Assembly: GCF_029227915.1 (NCBI RefSeq) | Contig: NC_079879.1 | Location: forward strand, 30,076,501-30,140,500 | Source of the DNA: Hydractinia symbiolongicarpus | Taxonomy: Eukaryota > Cnidaria > Hydrozoa > Anthoathecata > Hydractiniidae | Direction of reading: 5' to 3' | Length of the DNA stretch: 64,000 bases | Shown here: positions 45,461 to 59,900 of the stretch, one piece after another | Layout of the letters: each line of letters starts with the position of its first letter | How positions within the stretch are numbered: the stretch's first letter is position 1 | The notes under the pieces: generated by a model | The model's input: only the letters and a program-made list of their open reading frames with translations | Databases searched by the model: none | What the model was told of the DNA's origin: nothing | Translations under genes and position numbers: made by a program

Positions 45461-47980
45461 TTTGAATTGTACATTGTTTATGACAACTCGCAGATGTTAA
45501 TCTCATTTTCTTCCCTTGGTAATTGCACACCATCGTAGGCGTTTAAATGCTACAAAATGCTATCTTGAGTTTAAAGTTTTACGCGAATTACATTTTATGT
45601 TGTGTATCCTAAAAAGTTTATTTTTATACAAATATTTGCCCCGTGAACTTTGCATAGAAATGTTGCTATCAAGAATGCTGATTTTCTTAAGTGAATGAAT
45701 TTTGTTCACAATTTTTGCTGCGTCGGTAGTTATTCACACCTCAATTAAAATGTAATTAATTTTGTGATTCCTCCTTTTGAAAAAATGATTGAAATTGAAT
45801 GAAGAGGAAAAAAACAACAACACAGAACTTTTTTTAAGTTAAGGATCACGCACGTTAGAATTTTTTTTAAAAAAAGAATTCTCGGCAGTCCTGTTTATGT
45901 AAACATAAAAAAACTGTATTCAAACGTGGCGATATTAAATTTTCAGAACTAAATACTTTAATTTTTGACAACTTTAATTTAAAATAACTTTCTCATCTGG
46001 GAACAAGTGACTATTATTTTTATCGATTCTTCTGATATCTTGTTAAATTTTGGAAAGCACTGACGAAAACTATGCTACCGGTAGGCTTCCAATGCACCAA
46101 GCTCGCAGCAGAGTGGGCCATTTATTTAATGTTTAACACGCACCAACCGCGCATCAAACGTACCTTACGGTCCTGGTAGATTAGGAACTTGAGTAAGAGC
46201 TTGAGCTAGCGTCAGTAAATATTGTCATCATTAACTAAGGGAAGTCTAAGCAAATCGAAAGTTCGTTTACTTGTGGTAACAAAGTTAACTGTGCTTATCG
46301 CGGATTATGTAAGGTGTCTGTATAGTTATTCTCCTTCACTATTGCATAACCACTCAAACAAACCCACATTAAGGAAATAAAATGCTTGCGCAATAAAAGA
46401 TAGTGGTATTAGGTTTGCAAATAGGACATCGAAAATTGATTAAATTGTAGAATAAAAATAGTGAAAGTTACTTAATAGAAACCTTAAGTAGCAATTGTTT
46501 TGTTTATATCCTCAAAGTCTCCACAGATCTTCTACTCCTGTGATATTCTAAGCGATGGCGGATTTACAGGCAAATTGCAAACAAGCTAGCCTAGTTAACT
46601 AAGCTTTTTTCGAGGATATCTAATTCGGTTTCTCTTAAACGAAAGCTCCGACGCAAACAAATGTCAGAGCAAATCCTTAAAATTCAAATCCACCTCAGTG
46701 CAACCCCGTGAATTACAATCAACCAATAAGCACAAAACAGGCGTGGTCACATGTCTCCCTCTTAAATAGTACAAAAATTATTTATATTTCTTCAGATAAG
46801 TGAAACCATTCTCGCTAAAACAAAACCTTTTCCTATATCGACCACGTGAGCGAAGAACAATAGAATTAACCAATCAAAAAAACGCTGTCAGTATTCTGAC
46901 CGCAGAATAATCCAGCGTAATTTTTCCCACCTTAACTATTTCGATTTCTTGGTGGTAAGAAAAATTATGTTGGGTATCTTGGCTACGAACAAGCCAAGAA
47001 ATAAGTTAAAATGCGAATTGAAAATTAGCAAATGTTCGTCTTTGCTTAAAATAATTGCATAATTTATGTTTGCAAATGAGACAATTTTCGCAAACATAAA
47101 ATCCGCATTGATTTCTTCCCGGCAGGTTGTTCTGAGACAAATATTTCCAAACTTCCAAACCGAAATTTGACGATGAAATGATGGGGTAAAAAGAAAAGAA
47201 AGACAAAAAAAATACAAGAATCGCGTTAAAATAAGACAGATGTATACCTTGTAAAATCTGGAACACACAAAAAAAATTAAATAAAACAAAATCAAATTCA
47301 TGTTACAGAGGATGCAATAACAATACTGTCTAGATAATTTTAAGCATATTTTTTTCTTTCTTAACATGCTGCATATTTAGTATTGTTGTTAATCCAGCTC
47401 CACCAACAAGATGGCGTCTACATGTGCACATACAAGCGCAACGTAGAATATAACACTACGAACATCGTAAAATCGGACATCAATTTTTTGCAAAATCAGT
47501 ATTTTTAGGGTACAGCGTTTTTCATTAGCTAAGAGATAAAGACTTCTTTAACAAGTTTCTTTCTTTGCCATTACAGCACAATTAAATTCAAATTCTAGGG
47601 TTCGGGGAAAACAATTTTGCACTTAATTCACGATAAATAGGCTAATTTCATGGAAATTTAACTATTCCCTCGCCTTTCGGGCACAAAAATAACACCCAAA
47701 AATTTCGTATATTAAGATACGTATTAAACACGATAAAGAAATTGTTTTCAGGTTAAAAATAATTTACTTTTCATATCTACTTTAAGAAGTTTATAAAATT
47801 TTCTATGTATATAAAATTATACTGTCTAAAATTTTATGCTTTAAATACGATAAATAAAATGTCGTCGAATTGAAAATATTTCACCCCAAAACATCTTATT
47901 CGCGATTACTCTTAATGCAACATATAGAAACCAGTACGGTTTTCATACAATTGATACGCCTGGTTCGCACCAACTCTTGA
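45461..47980. other. Intergenic between GPCR and MDN1
   Basis: About 2.5 kb between the GPCR start and the MDN1 stop, both on the - strand. A 143-codon - strand frame at 46936-47367 is Phe/Leu/Ile-rich with no motif and is probably chance. It should contain the GPCR promoter and the MDN1 3' UTR. Confidence 0.5.
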
Positions 47981-50900
47981 TCACGTGGTTTGCGTCACTA
48001 ATTCAAACCATTGCTTCAACGCATCACTAAGAACATTAGGTAGAGAATTGATGTCTCGAAGAAGCAAGTAAAATGGAAACGGAAATTCTTCGATATATGA
48101 TTTAATTTCTGGAACGCCACCAGCAGGGTTGAAGATTGGAACTTTTATGTCGAGGATAGAGTTGCGATTTTTTGGATCGTCCACAATAAGAAAGACGGTA
48201 AAAACACCAGACTCTCTAGCCTGTGACGCTGCTTTCAACACCGCCTAAAAACAAAAGTTACAACAGACATCTTCTAGAAAGCAGCTACCATAAGACTAAC
48301 AGAAAAACAAGGTAAAATTTTGAAAACGCGAAACTTCTTATGTAAAACAGAAACCTAAGAGTAAAAACTTAGAAGAACTTCTAAAACTAATTTCAGGATA
48401 ACATGCATGCAGAGATTTATGAATGAAAACACGTCCAAATTAACTGACATGGCTTGCAAAGAATTATTTTTGTGAAGTGCGCATGTGCAAATACACTTAG
48501 CTCGGCTGCCCAGAAGAAAAGTTCACCTTATGTTAAAGTTATCAACTTGATGTAGAAATAATTGTTCATTCCGTCTCCTTTGATTAATTTTACAGGTTTA
48601 CAACACATACCTCTTTTCCTTCTAAAAATATTCCCCTGCCATCTGAAACTATAAGTAGCAACTGCGACACCGCGTTCCCACTTCTCTGATGCGACTTTGC
48701 GTCGTTCAACAAGACCGTACACATGTTCAGTAACTGAGCTATTTTCGTTTTCTTTTGTTCAAAAGTAAATTGCTGCAGAATGGAAGCTCCTGAATGTTCA
48801 CTGAAGGGTTCGTCAAACGAATGAATAAGTCGTGCTTCCTCCCCAAAGCTAAATCAAAAAAAAAGTTAAACGTTTAAAATTTGAGCATGGTAGTTGTAAG
48901 AGTTGGAAAATGTGGTGGTAGATTGGAGAACATGATAGTGGGTTGGAGAATGCGCTGCTTGGTTGAGGAATGTACTGGTGCGTTGGAGGATGCGGTGGTG
49001 GATTAAAAAATGTGGTGGTGAGTTGAATAATGTGGGGGTGGATTTGGAGAACGTGGAGGTGGGTTAAAGAATGTGCTGATGAATTTGGAGACTGTGGTGG
49101 TGCCTTGAAGAATGCACTGGTGGGTTGGAGAATATAGTGGTGAGTTGGAGAATGTGTTGGGAGGTTGAAGAATGTGGTGGTGGGTTAAAATAACCTTTCT
49201 CTAAATGTATTGAAAATTTGCGTACTTGTATCAAAGAGTGAAATGCGTAGATGACAATACAAAAACTATCAGATAATTTTAAAGTACACGCCACATACCT
49301 ACATACAGCTAAATCACCAGCTTCAAGCCATCTTAAAGCGTTGCTGATAACTGCAAGTGATTCAAAAGCAAGCTGCAAATCAAAATAGTGAGTGAGTATC
49401 AGATACAAGTGACCACTACATGGACTTATAACACGACGATAACAAACACACCATATTTAACACTAGTAAGGATGTAGAGAGTTGGGATTGATAACGTGTA
49501 AGAGATCAGTAAAACTCACTTGTTTCGAATGGTTGTCAGTCATACTAGATGAATCATCGACAGCCATAATAATCTGATATTTTCGTTTGCTTTTCTTTGT
49601 TCGTCGTAACCAAATCTTATCCTTACGAAACTGACTCGCTATATAGGGAATCACTTTACGCATGTTCAGCCTCTTTCCAGTGCGGTAATCTCCTCTAAAC
49701 AACAAATATTTTAGAGCATGGTTAAGAATTACTTCTTTATACTTATTCAGTACCGTTTCCCCATTTTTTTTATCATCTTCTAACGTTATCAGGGCTGGCG
49801 AAACCATACTTAAGTGGGACGCTAACCGAAATACAGTCCCACAACATCGACCTCCAACAACATACTTCTAGTCGTCACATAGCAAACATTTTAAGCTCTT
49901 TTTAGCACAAAAGCTAAGAAAAGTCCCAATTAAAATCACCCCTGGTTTTATCGGCTCTGCTTATTGTTTTCAAACACATAACACGGAATTTTTTCTCTAA
50001 AAACTGGTCTTGACCAGTCATGGTCACATTGCTAGAACACATCAAAATAGGGCATATCAGAAAACCAGGTCCTAAAATCCTTAAGGAGTACTCAGAACCG
50101 TTAAGGAGGATTCAGGACCTTAAAAAAGCAACCAGAACGCAGGATCCCGAAGGAGCAAAGAAGTTAAATGCGAGTAAATAAAGGCTGGTAAGTAATGTTT
50201 TGTAACATAAGTGTTGGTCTTTTTATGTTACATAAAGATATGCCGCAAATGTTTTTTCTTGTCACACCACCTTTGAAATGTTTAAAGTAAATGTATTGAA
50301 TAAAAAAATAGAAACATTTGCATATTTTATTTGAAGTGATATATATTTAAGTATTTTGTGCTCAATATCATGTTGGTTAGACGTGCATAGATCGGCTTCG
50401 CATCAAAAAATCTTGGTGCTATTTGCTTCTAATGTGTGCAGTATCATTAATATGTTGCTGTCAAATATCACATACACAAGGATCATCGCTGCTAAGACAT
50501 GTTGATCTTGTTTAGTACGTCTTTAAAACTATTCTTAAATTTCGCTATGATTTAAAGAAATGCGTGTAAAACAAAATAATATCTACACAATGCATTTTTT
50601 TTACTCTAACGCTACAACACAAAAAATATATTCTTTGTATTAATAAAAAATCAAAATTGTGCAACACGATTGGTTGATAATTCTTTTTATCTAGGGTTAG
50701 GGGTCTTGGGTCCTTTAGGGTTCGGGGTCTTGCGTCCTCCTTTAGGGTCCTGGGTCCTGGTTCTCCAGTATGCCTTAAAATAGATCATCAAAACTCTCAC
50801 CTCATTTTGCTGGCAACAGTTGGCTCCAATATTAACCTTAACTGTTCGCATAACTGCTGCGCTAATCCTGACGTCAGCTTTTCAAACTTCATCCATAATT

Positions 50901-53900
50901 CCATAGCAACTTTTTCATCGTTTATTTTCGATTTGTTGACAGAAAGAGAAACTAATTCATTTTCTAATTCATGCCGTAATTCTTCTATGAAGTTTTCTTT
51001 TTCCTAAAAAAATCAACACAAAATTATGACATTAGTTGTAACCGAGCGAATGAGTATTTAACAAAACATCGAATAGGTTATTAAATATGCAATAGATTAT
51101 TAAATATACACAAAGTGTAAGTTTTGATTTAAACATTGTACTTAAAAATGGTTTTGGTATGGCTGTAATGTCGCTAAAAAAAGGTTAATACTTTATTTCA
51201 TTAAAAAGAGTCGTGTTATGCTCTTGCTTTCACTACACTCGATCAAGTATTAAACAGTGCACCAATTTTGTGAAATTTTTTTAATTTTCCATTCAATTTT
51301 ATAAGCAGTTTAAAAATACAATTTATTACATACGTGAATATTTTGCAAAGGTACTTCCAAGAGTGTTGTAGATGTGAAGAAATCAGTTTTAATTTCTCGT
51401 TCTTCATCTGTTTCCATATCTTCAAATTTTTTCTTTTCTTCTTCATTTTTGATTTCTTCTATGGATTCGTCCTCCACCTCACCATGTATATCGTAGGATT
51501 TTGATGATACTGCATCCTTCTGCAAATATCAAAAACAAATATAATCATCATCTACATTATAATAACCGCATACGTCTGTCCGTCTGCCTGTCACGCAAAA
51601 TGGTAGCATATCTGCGCAAGAACCGAGACGCACGCGATGCGGTATAGAAAGGACGGGCGAACCCGTGGATTTTTCCACGGGCCCACGACTAGTTTAGTTA
51701 AATTGGCACAAGCAGCAAAAACTTTACTTGGCTGATAAATAACAAACTATCAATACATCTTACTTTATTTACTACATCATCTTTGTCTTCTTGAATTCCT
51801 TCTTCTTCTTCTTCTTCTTCGCCAGACACGTCGGCTTCATTTTCCATTTCAACATCATCGTCATCATTCTTCTTCATCGTTTGAGAATGTTCGTTTAACT
51901 GTTCTTTTGTAGCCGTGTCAATAGTAAGTTCGTCAAATTTCATACTATCGTCTTTCATATGCTGGAAAGTGTCAGCATCATTTGAGGGCTTCTCCTGGTA
52001 CAATTAGTGAAAACAGTTAAGAAAAACGTTCTTACTGTTTAAAATACGCTATATCAGTTGGAAATTTACAAAAATTCAAGAAGTATGTTGTCCTGACTAC
52101 CTGTTCATCATCTTTCTCATCATCAATATTTTCGACATCCATAGCTTTTCGTTTCTTCGCTCCTTGTATGTCATCTTTCTGCAACGAACGATCTTTATTT
52201 GCATGCTGCATCTCTTTCCTTTTTCTTCCCTAGAATCAGAACGACAAAAAAAAATTTTTCGACTTGACTTTGAACATCGTATTGTCAAAGTATACAGTTA
52301 CGGTAACTCGAACCGCAAAAACAAATAAATTAATTAAAATTTCTATTTACTTTTTGTTTTTCCATGCGTTGCTTGGAGACAGCATTTTCATTACCATGGT
52401 GACCGTCTTCACCTTCAGCATCTGCAGCACCTACACCTTGATCATTTGAATTTTCTTGTTGAGATGACTCCGTTGTGCTCGATTTGATGTCGACATCAGA
52501 CGGAGCTTCTTCGACATTATCAACAGGTGTCGCGTCGTCTTGTTGAAGCTGAGCATGCAAAATAAATCATTACTAGTAATAAGTAGTTAGGGTAAGTTAC
52601 TCGTTAATACAACGCTCATATTTCACCCCCTACCCTAAACACCAAAATGGAAAATACAACATTTATGTATCGTATATCCGTAAAATCATGAGCACTCGCC
52701 TATACGCTACTGAGAGGCGTGAGGACGATTAATGTTTTGGGAGCCCGACTAAATTTTCGTGTTCATGTTTCCTGACTTTTCCCTGACTAAAATGCAAATT
52801 TTCCTTACTTAAGTACGCACAATTGCTTATCATGATATTGATAGCAAGAACTTAGTATAATGTGTAGCAAGAAAACAAGAACTTTGTGTAATGTTTAGCA
52901 AGAAAACACGAACCAATCATTTAATGATTCGCGTACCATTTGTATATATATATATATCGAAGTTGTTGTTTGAACTTTATACTTGAGAATGGCCGTTGTA
53001 CGGACAAACGTCGTAGGAACTATATTTAGATATTTCGTCAAAGAGTTGTGTTTTTTACTTCAACCATTGCATCACTGAATCGATTGTACACTTTGTATAA
53101 TGTATAGGATACAAACACAAACTTCGTGTAGCATATACCATGAAAACACTCACTCTATTTTCTGTGTTAAGATCTTGGTTATTTTTATCATCTCTAGTAT
53201 CCTGTTCCTCCTCGTCTCCTTTCTGAAAACAGAATAAACATAACTGCGTATTAACAAGACATGTATAACAAACAATCCAGCTTACAACCCGGCTGATATA
53301 ACATAAAAACTATAATATCTAAAGATAAACCTCAAGCGCCTTTTGATCTTGATTTTCTAACTGCTCTTCATCCATTGTTTCTTCTGTTTGCTCATTGTGA
53401 TCTAAAAGTTGAATAATTCTTGACAAACAACTCAAGAGAATCACTATCACAGCAAAGAGCATCAAAAACAAAAACAAAAACAGAAACAACAGAAACAACA
53501 CATACCGTCCTCCTTTATTTCATCTTTCCCATCTTCATCATTCTTATCGTCATCATTGTCCTCTCCATATTTCTCATCTCCATCAAGATTTATATCATCA
53601 GGAATATCCATATCTTCTTTGTTTTCATCAAATTCGTCCACATTGTTTTGTTCTTCTTGTTGCGTACCATCATCTGTTTCATTTTGTTCATCAAAATCAC
53701 CAGATTCTTGTTGGTCATTTTCCAGTTTATCTTTCTCATTTTTTCTGTCTTTTTCTTCACCTTCTTGTTCCCCTAAAGCAACAGAATAAGTAAGTTGATC
53801 GGTTCTGATTGCTACTGCAATTTTGGCAAGGCAGTTTAAGCTCATTTACACAAACTCATAACTACATATTATTGTTGAATTAAGTTCGAGAATATTATAC

Positions 53901-56900
53901 CTCTGTTATCCTCATTAGCAACAAGTTGGGATTCTGATTCCCCTTCAGCTCCTTTCCCCTTCTCTTCTTTTTTTTCGTTCTTATTTTCATCTTCGTGATC
54001 AGAATCTCCCCACATTTTTTCGTCGAGTGTTTCTTGTTCATCATCTACATCTCCCATTTGTTTATCAGCTTCGTCTTCGTCTTCTTCATTTTCTTCTTCT
54101 TCACCAGATGATTGTTCTTCGTCCATTTCAAGATCCTGTAGTTTCCCTGAAATAAAAGGTTACTGTGTTTATCTTACAAATTTACCACGATAAAAATCAA
54201 AATTAAAACTTGTGCTGTTGGTTTGACAGTAACCAATTTTTGACTACTATGGTTAAATTTAACCAAACTGAAAAGAAATATAAATAAAAAAATCAAGCTG
54301 CCTAAAGAACAAGAATTCCAAAATATTTAGCAATTGTGTTTGTCAAAAGCTGGTTTTTGGTAGAGCTTCAAATTTACAGGCTGATATTATTGTTCATGGT
54401 ATAACGTTAGAGAAATAAGTGATTGTTGATGACAACTTTATCAAATGAAAAAGCCAGAAAGCTTTGGCTAATATAAAGAATGCGTCCTAACAAAATAGTT
54501 TGCATTCCCAAAACAATAGTGGCGTTTTATTCTAATTAATGTTTTTTTGTATATCTTCAACCTTTTTAAGAAAATTTTCAAACAAATATTTCCGTGTCTT
54601 GTGGAAAATAATAACCATAATACTGTATACTGTAAACACATTGCAAAAAGATATATACACGTTGATTATAACTATATCAAAAGTTGAATTTTAATCATGC
54701 AACAGAAAACTTTTGCATGCTAATACCAAACAAGAAACCATTTAAATGTTATTTTCATGTGATCCATTTTTTTAGCATACCTTCAAAATCGTCACTCATT
54801 TCGACCCCTTCTTTCTCCTCTGCGATATCATCTTCATCATCCTCTTTTTTCTGCTCTTCTGATTTTTCATGTTTCGTGTCTTCTAACTGAAATAAAAGTG
54901 CAGCTCAGGTAAAAAAATTGGTTTATGTTTTTTTTTTACTTTTTGTTCTATGGTCAGAAAAACATTAAATCGCTACTTTAATGAGTTAAATTTTCGCGAA
55001 CCATGTCTGCTAAAATTTTTATATTTCGCGGGAATTTATCTTTGTGAATAGCTCAAATTTGTACATTTCGTAGGAATTTATTTTTGTGAATAGCTCAAAT
55101 GAAGATATTTCGTAGGAATTTATTTTCATAAATTGATCAATTTCAGATATTTAATGGGAATTTATATTCGCGAGTACACTTGTTCAAGAAATTGAAAGAG
55201 TATTTACAAAAACCATATTTCGTTACAATACTAGCAAATTACTGGACACTTGACATTTATTTTCGGCTAGGTTTCATCCAAGAGAATTAATTTTGCGAAA
55301 CAATTTATGCAAGAATTTGTTTCCTCGAATCAGCTCAAAGCATTTTTCATAACAATTAAATTTCGCAAGGTTTCGTGAAATTTGGTAAAATTTTAGACAT
55401 TAAATTGGCCAGTGTATAAAACATCGCTAAAATTTTAAGTTGACCATACAAAAGAACAACAAATATTTCTTTACCTGATCTTCACTTTCAATTTGTTCAC
55501 TGACATCCTTAGCTCCTTCTCCCTCACCAAGACCTCCATTTTGAATATCTTCAAACTCAGTAGCACCTTCACCACTCATACTAGTGTCTTCTTCAGGTGG
55601 GACACAATAACCCTACGTATTTACTTCTTGTATTACAAACTGCAAACGTTAGTACAAGTCATACTGAATTTGCAGGAAAAATATTCTACATAATATTCCC
55701 TAATTGTTAAGGATTATATTAATATATACTAACTGAATAATTGTAACATAGTAACATTTTATATGCACAGACGATGGTTTTATACCGAAAAGCTTTTGCT
55801 TTATTTTAACTTGTTTGTTTTATATATATTATGGAAAAAATAATCAATGTTGCAATATAATTTGAAGTTTTCTTCACATAAATTATTTACTAAATTAGAA
55901 GCACAAACACAAACCTCTTTAAGTAGATTGGTGAAAAGCTCATACAGGACAAACAACAACTTGCAGCAAGTCCTATGCAGCATAATCGAGTGAAAAACGT
56001 AGAATTTAAGCAGACCATCGAATTCTTCCAAAAGACGAAGCATGTTGAGAGATGCTTTGTAAACTGGCGATTCGTCTATACCTTCTTCAAACACCAATGA
56101 CAACTGTTTAATGAAATCGTTACACGAAGTCACTATGCAATCCAAATCAAATGATTGCATGTGCTTTAAAAAATTTGTCGTAAGCAATGGAGAGAGATGA
56201 CCTTTAAGCATTGAAACTTCAGCTAAGAAACAAAACAATAATTAAATACCAAATTATTAATAGTAGTACTGTCTTTTGTTAAATTATAAGTACCATTCCT
56301 AAGAATCTACAATTGATTTTTTTTTGAGGTACTTCTTTCTTGTGTTTCCAGATGTAAAAGAACAGCCGGTCGTTGGTCATGACTGACCAAATTTTGATAC
56401 ATGACTGGTCTTTTTACTTTGTTTTTAATGGTACAAATTTCCCATAACCTAATTATTTCGGGGACAGTGTTTAATATTTTATTATTTTCTTTACTGCATG
56501 TCACAAGCAGCGTGTGACACTGCAACTAAAGTCTAACTTAGACATGTTATTACCTTTTCAACAAAAAAGGTTTTAAAAGTTATTTTCAAATTCGTTGCAC
56601 ATTTTTATGTTATAGATTTTGGGTGGAGCAATTTTGAACAGAATACACTTTTCATTGTATATTTTTTAAGATTTAGAATTTGAATAAATTTAGGAGCATG
56701 ATAAAATCAGTTCCTTTTTGTTGTTGCTGATGAAACAAGCTGTAATTTCAAGCTGAAGCTCGTCGAAAAAATCATATAATGCTTATAACATTCATATAAT
56801 ATTTAATATATCTTGTGAGAGAGAAGAAAGCAACTTGAAGAGAGAATGAAATCAAGGTAATTGCAGAGCTCAAGAATTACTTGTAAACATGGTAATTTCA

Positions 56901-59900
56901 TTCAAATGCACTTGAGCAAACAAAACGTTTTTCAGATTTTCATGCTATAACAGAAATTGCGGCCAAATGGAAACAAACTTAAATATACCACTATAACTTA
57001 GCCAATGTGAATATTAGTTTCCAAAGCATACTGGGTTTACAAAAAAAACACAGAAGTTTTTAAGCTTTAAGTAAAATAGAAATAGAGGCTTTCAACTACC
57101 ACAGCGAGCTGTAGTGAATATTACTTTCACTGAAACCTCAATTTCTACTTCTTACGACAGAATACAAAAACGATAGAACTGACTCATTAAAAAGAACTCC
57201 TCGTTAAGCCCATGGTAAATCCATTTAGGCAAAAGAACAATGGAAAAGATCCACATCCTTTAGGATGAAAAACATCTTCTTTAGATAGTTGAATTTTGGC
57301 CTAACTCTGTATATAAGAGATCAAATATAAAATATACTAGCTGGTTCTGTTTGAGCTTAACAAAAGAAAAGATAAGCTTTTTTTTTTTTACTTTGCAAAT
57401 CCCTAAAATCACAAATATTCGTACAAGCAATGTAAACATTAAAATAACTCACTGTCTTGAAGATCGTCGAGTGTTTGTTGATATTCATCAGCCTTTTTAA
57501 TAACAGACTGAACGCATAATAACAAACGCTGAATAAAAGTCTCAACCTTGTTTAACAACAAATCTAAAGACATAGCAAATTTAATAAGAAAGCAATAACC
57601 TACATTATGATAACAGACCTTCGAAGCATTTTTTGATAAAATATAGTGATTTTAACACATAGCACTAAATCTTATGCAACAATATCTAATGATTACATGT
57701 TTTTTAAGCATATTTAGGCTCAGATAGGGAAAGTTTTAAAGCATATGTGAAGCATATTAAAGCATTTTAAACATTAACGAAACCTTCTGATGTGTGTTTT
57801 TTCTTGTGTTATGGGTCTTTTAACTAGACACAGATTTTTCTAATTCCCCATTCACAAAAAGACTTAATGAACACCACTATACTGTCTATTCAGACAGTAT
57901 AGTTCCTTGTGTAATTATACCTTTAGTTTTGTCACTGTTCTTTCAAAGGTAAAAACAGGACCATTACCTTTTATTCCCTAAGGCACTGTTATGTTTTTAA
58001 TTTGTTTTTGCAATAAGGGTAACTTAATAATGCTATAAGCTGTATTGTATTTTTCGCATATTTTCGCCTGATTTTGAATATTTTCTTTATAAATCAAAAA
58101 ATCACAAAACTATAAAAAATGTAACAACTAACAATACGAGGATGAGGACAGACCTGGTGTGACAGTACTTTTGTTTTGACTTTCATGCTGACTTGTAACA
58201 TCAAACATTTTTGTCAGCGTCAACAAATCCTTCTTTATGTTTACAAGTACTTCAGCTAAACATCTTTCTTGTGAATCTCTATAAAAATATATAGTACCAT
58301 ATATAATATACCAGGTAGAGGAATTCAATATGAGTCAACTACATAACTTACATTGGAGAGAGGAATGGTTGAACGATTCGATCAATTGTTGTTAATTCAT
58401 TTTGTAACTTGGACAATGCATGTGTAATGAATGTGCTGTGAGACCTGCACAAAAAATAAGCCTTTGATCTTGATTAAGTTTTAAATACATTTTAAATTTC
58501 CATAAATGATATTAATTTTACTTAAAAAACATATTATTCTGAATAAAAAACGTCTTGGTTTTTTAATTTAAATTTATTACAATAAAATTTCTCCAGATCA
58601 TTACAAAATCAAAAAAGATAATTAACAAACCAGATCAATAATGGAAACTTTTGTTCGTCAAACTGCATGTTATCCATTTCATTCTTCAACTCACAATGAA
58701 CATCAGTGACACTCTAAAATGAAAAATTATAAATAGATAAATATGTCACTATGTATTCACCATCCTTCACTCAGTAAATCTGCAGTCACATCAAACTTTC
58801 TGATGACAAGAATATTTACCTGAAGCAACCGAAGTATTTCATTCATATTTTCATCACCTAGCTTATACAAAGCTGCAGATGATAGCTCATCACTGGAAAA
58901 AGGTGAAAGAATTTGGTCTACTTGGTTTTTAGGACAAGCAAGCAACAGTTCCTTGAAGTACTGAAGGCGGGTTAATGACTGCGAAATATGATCTCTGACT
59001 TTAAGCTAAATATAAAAGTTTAGAATTGCACATAATAATAAAATGCAAATGTTACCATGAACTAGGTTACTATAATTTCAAAGTGTCTACGCCAAGTCCT
59101 TGTGATCGAGAATTTTTTAAAAAGTATGCCTTCAATTTACAAAAAAGAAATTTACTACGATGAAAAAGTAACTTACTAAAAAATTTTTTGTGAATTTTTG
59201 AGATGGAAGAAGAGATTCTTGGTCCAACGAATTTTCAATGCCTTTAAATTTGGCAACCATGTGACTAAAAGAATTTACACGGAATAACGTCAGTACTTCT
59301 TTCCAAAAATATGAAAAAGATTAATTCATATATTAAAAAACAAAAATATATAACCACCTGATATCTGTGTGAGCTGTTAAAACTTTATGCAACCGCTCTC
59401 TTTGTTCGCATGCAATGTGAAATAGATGAGCAGTTAGACCTTTAAACCTCGTCACTTCACCAGGTCCTAACTCCTAAGCGTAGATAAATAAATGTACATT
59501 CGAAGTTGCGATCAGTAATTTCAATGGGTAGTAAATAATATACAAAAAATATACAAATAATATACAATATGGGCGGAATAATTAGGCATGGATAGTTAGT
59601 TTTTTTGTAAACAAAATTTTACCTTTGATGGCACAAGAGACGCAGATTGAAACATTGCTTGTTTTGCCATACAACCAAAAAAATAATCATTACAAGAATG
59701 TAACATCTTAGCCAAATATGCTGAGTCATCATTTCTAAATGGAAATTAAAGCTAAGTTGAAAATTAAATCTATTAAACTATGTTGTAAGAAACCTGGCAC
59801 CATAAAAATCCGACCTTTTAAATGACTGACCCGTATTTAGTACTAGTTCTTATTATCAAACTACAATCGTGACATGATTCAATAAACAAACATTTTCTTT

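Noticed and set aside
46936-47367. 143-codon - strand frame as a membrane protein
   Set aside because: Low-complexity Phe/Ile/Leu composition from AT-rich DNA, an overlapping alternative frame, and no conserved motif.
49463-49807. The MDN1 frame extended from 49694 to 49807 as exon
   Set aside because: The AG at 49696-49695 joins in phase to LCEQLRLILEPT (exon ending 50801), which is the conserved order in midasin; the extra residues have no counterpart.
50690-50765. TTAGGG/GGGTCCTGGGTCC tract as telomeric sequence
   Set aside because: The units vary too much; it is a short degenerate G-rich repeat in an MDN1 intron.
53420-53789. Ser-rich and Ile/Phe-rich + strand frames at 53420-53776 and 53556-53789
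   Set aside because: They are antisense shadows of the MDN1 acidic exons (GAA/GAT codons read as TTC/ATC).
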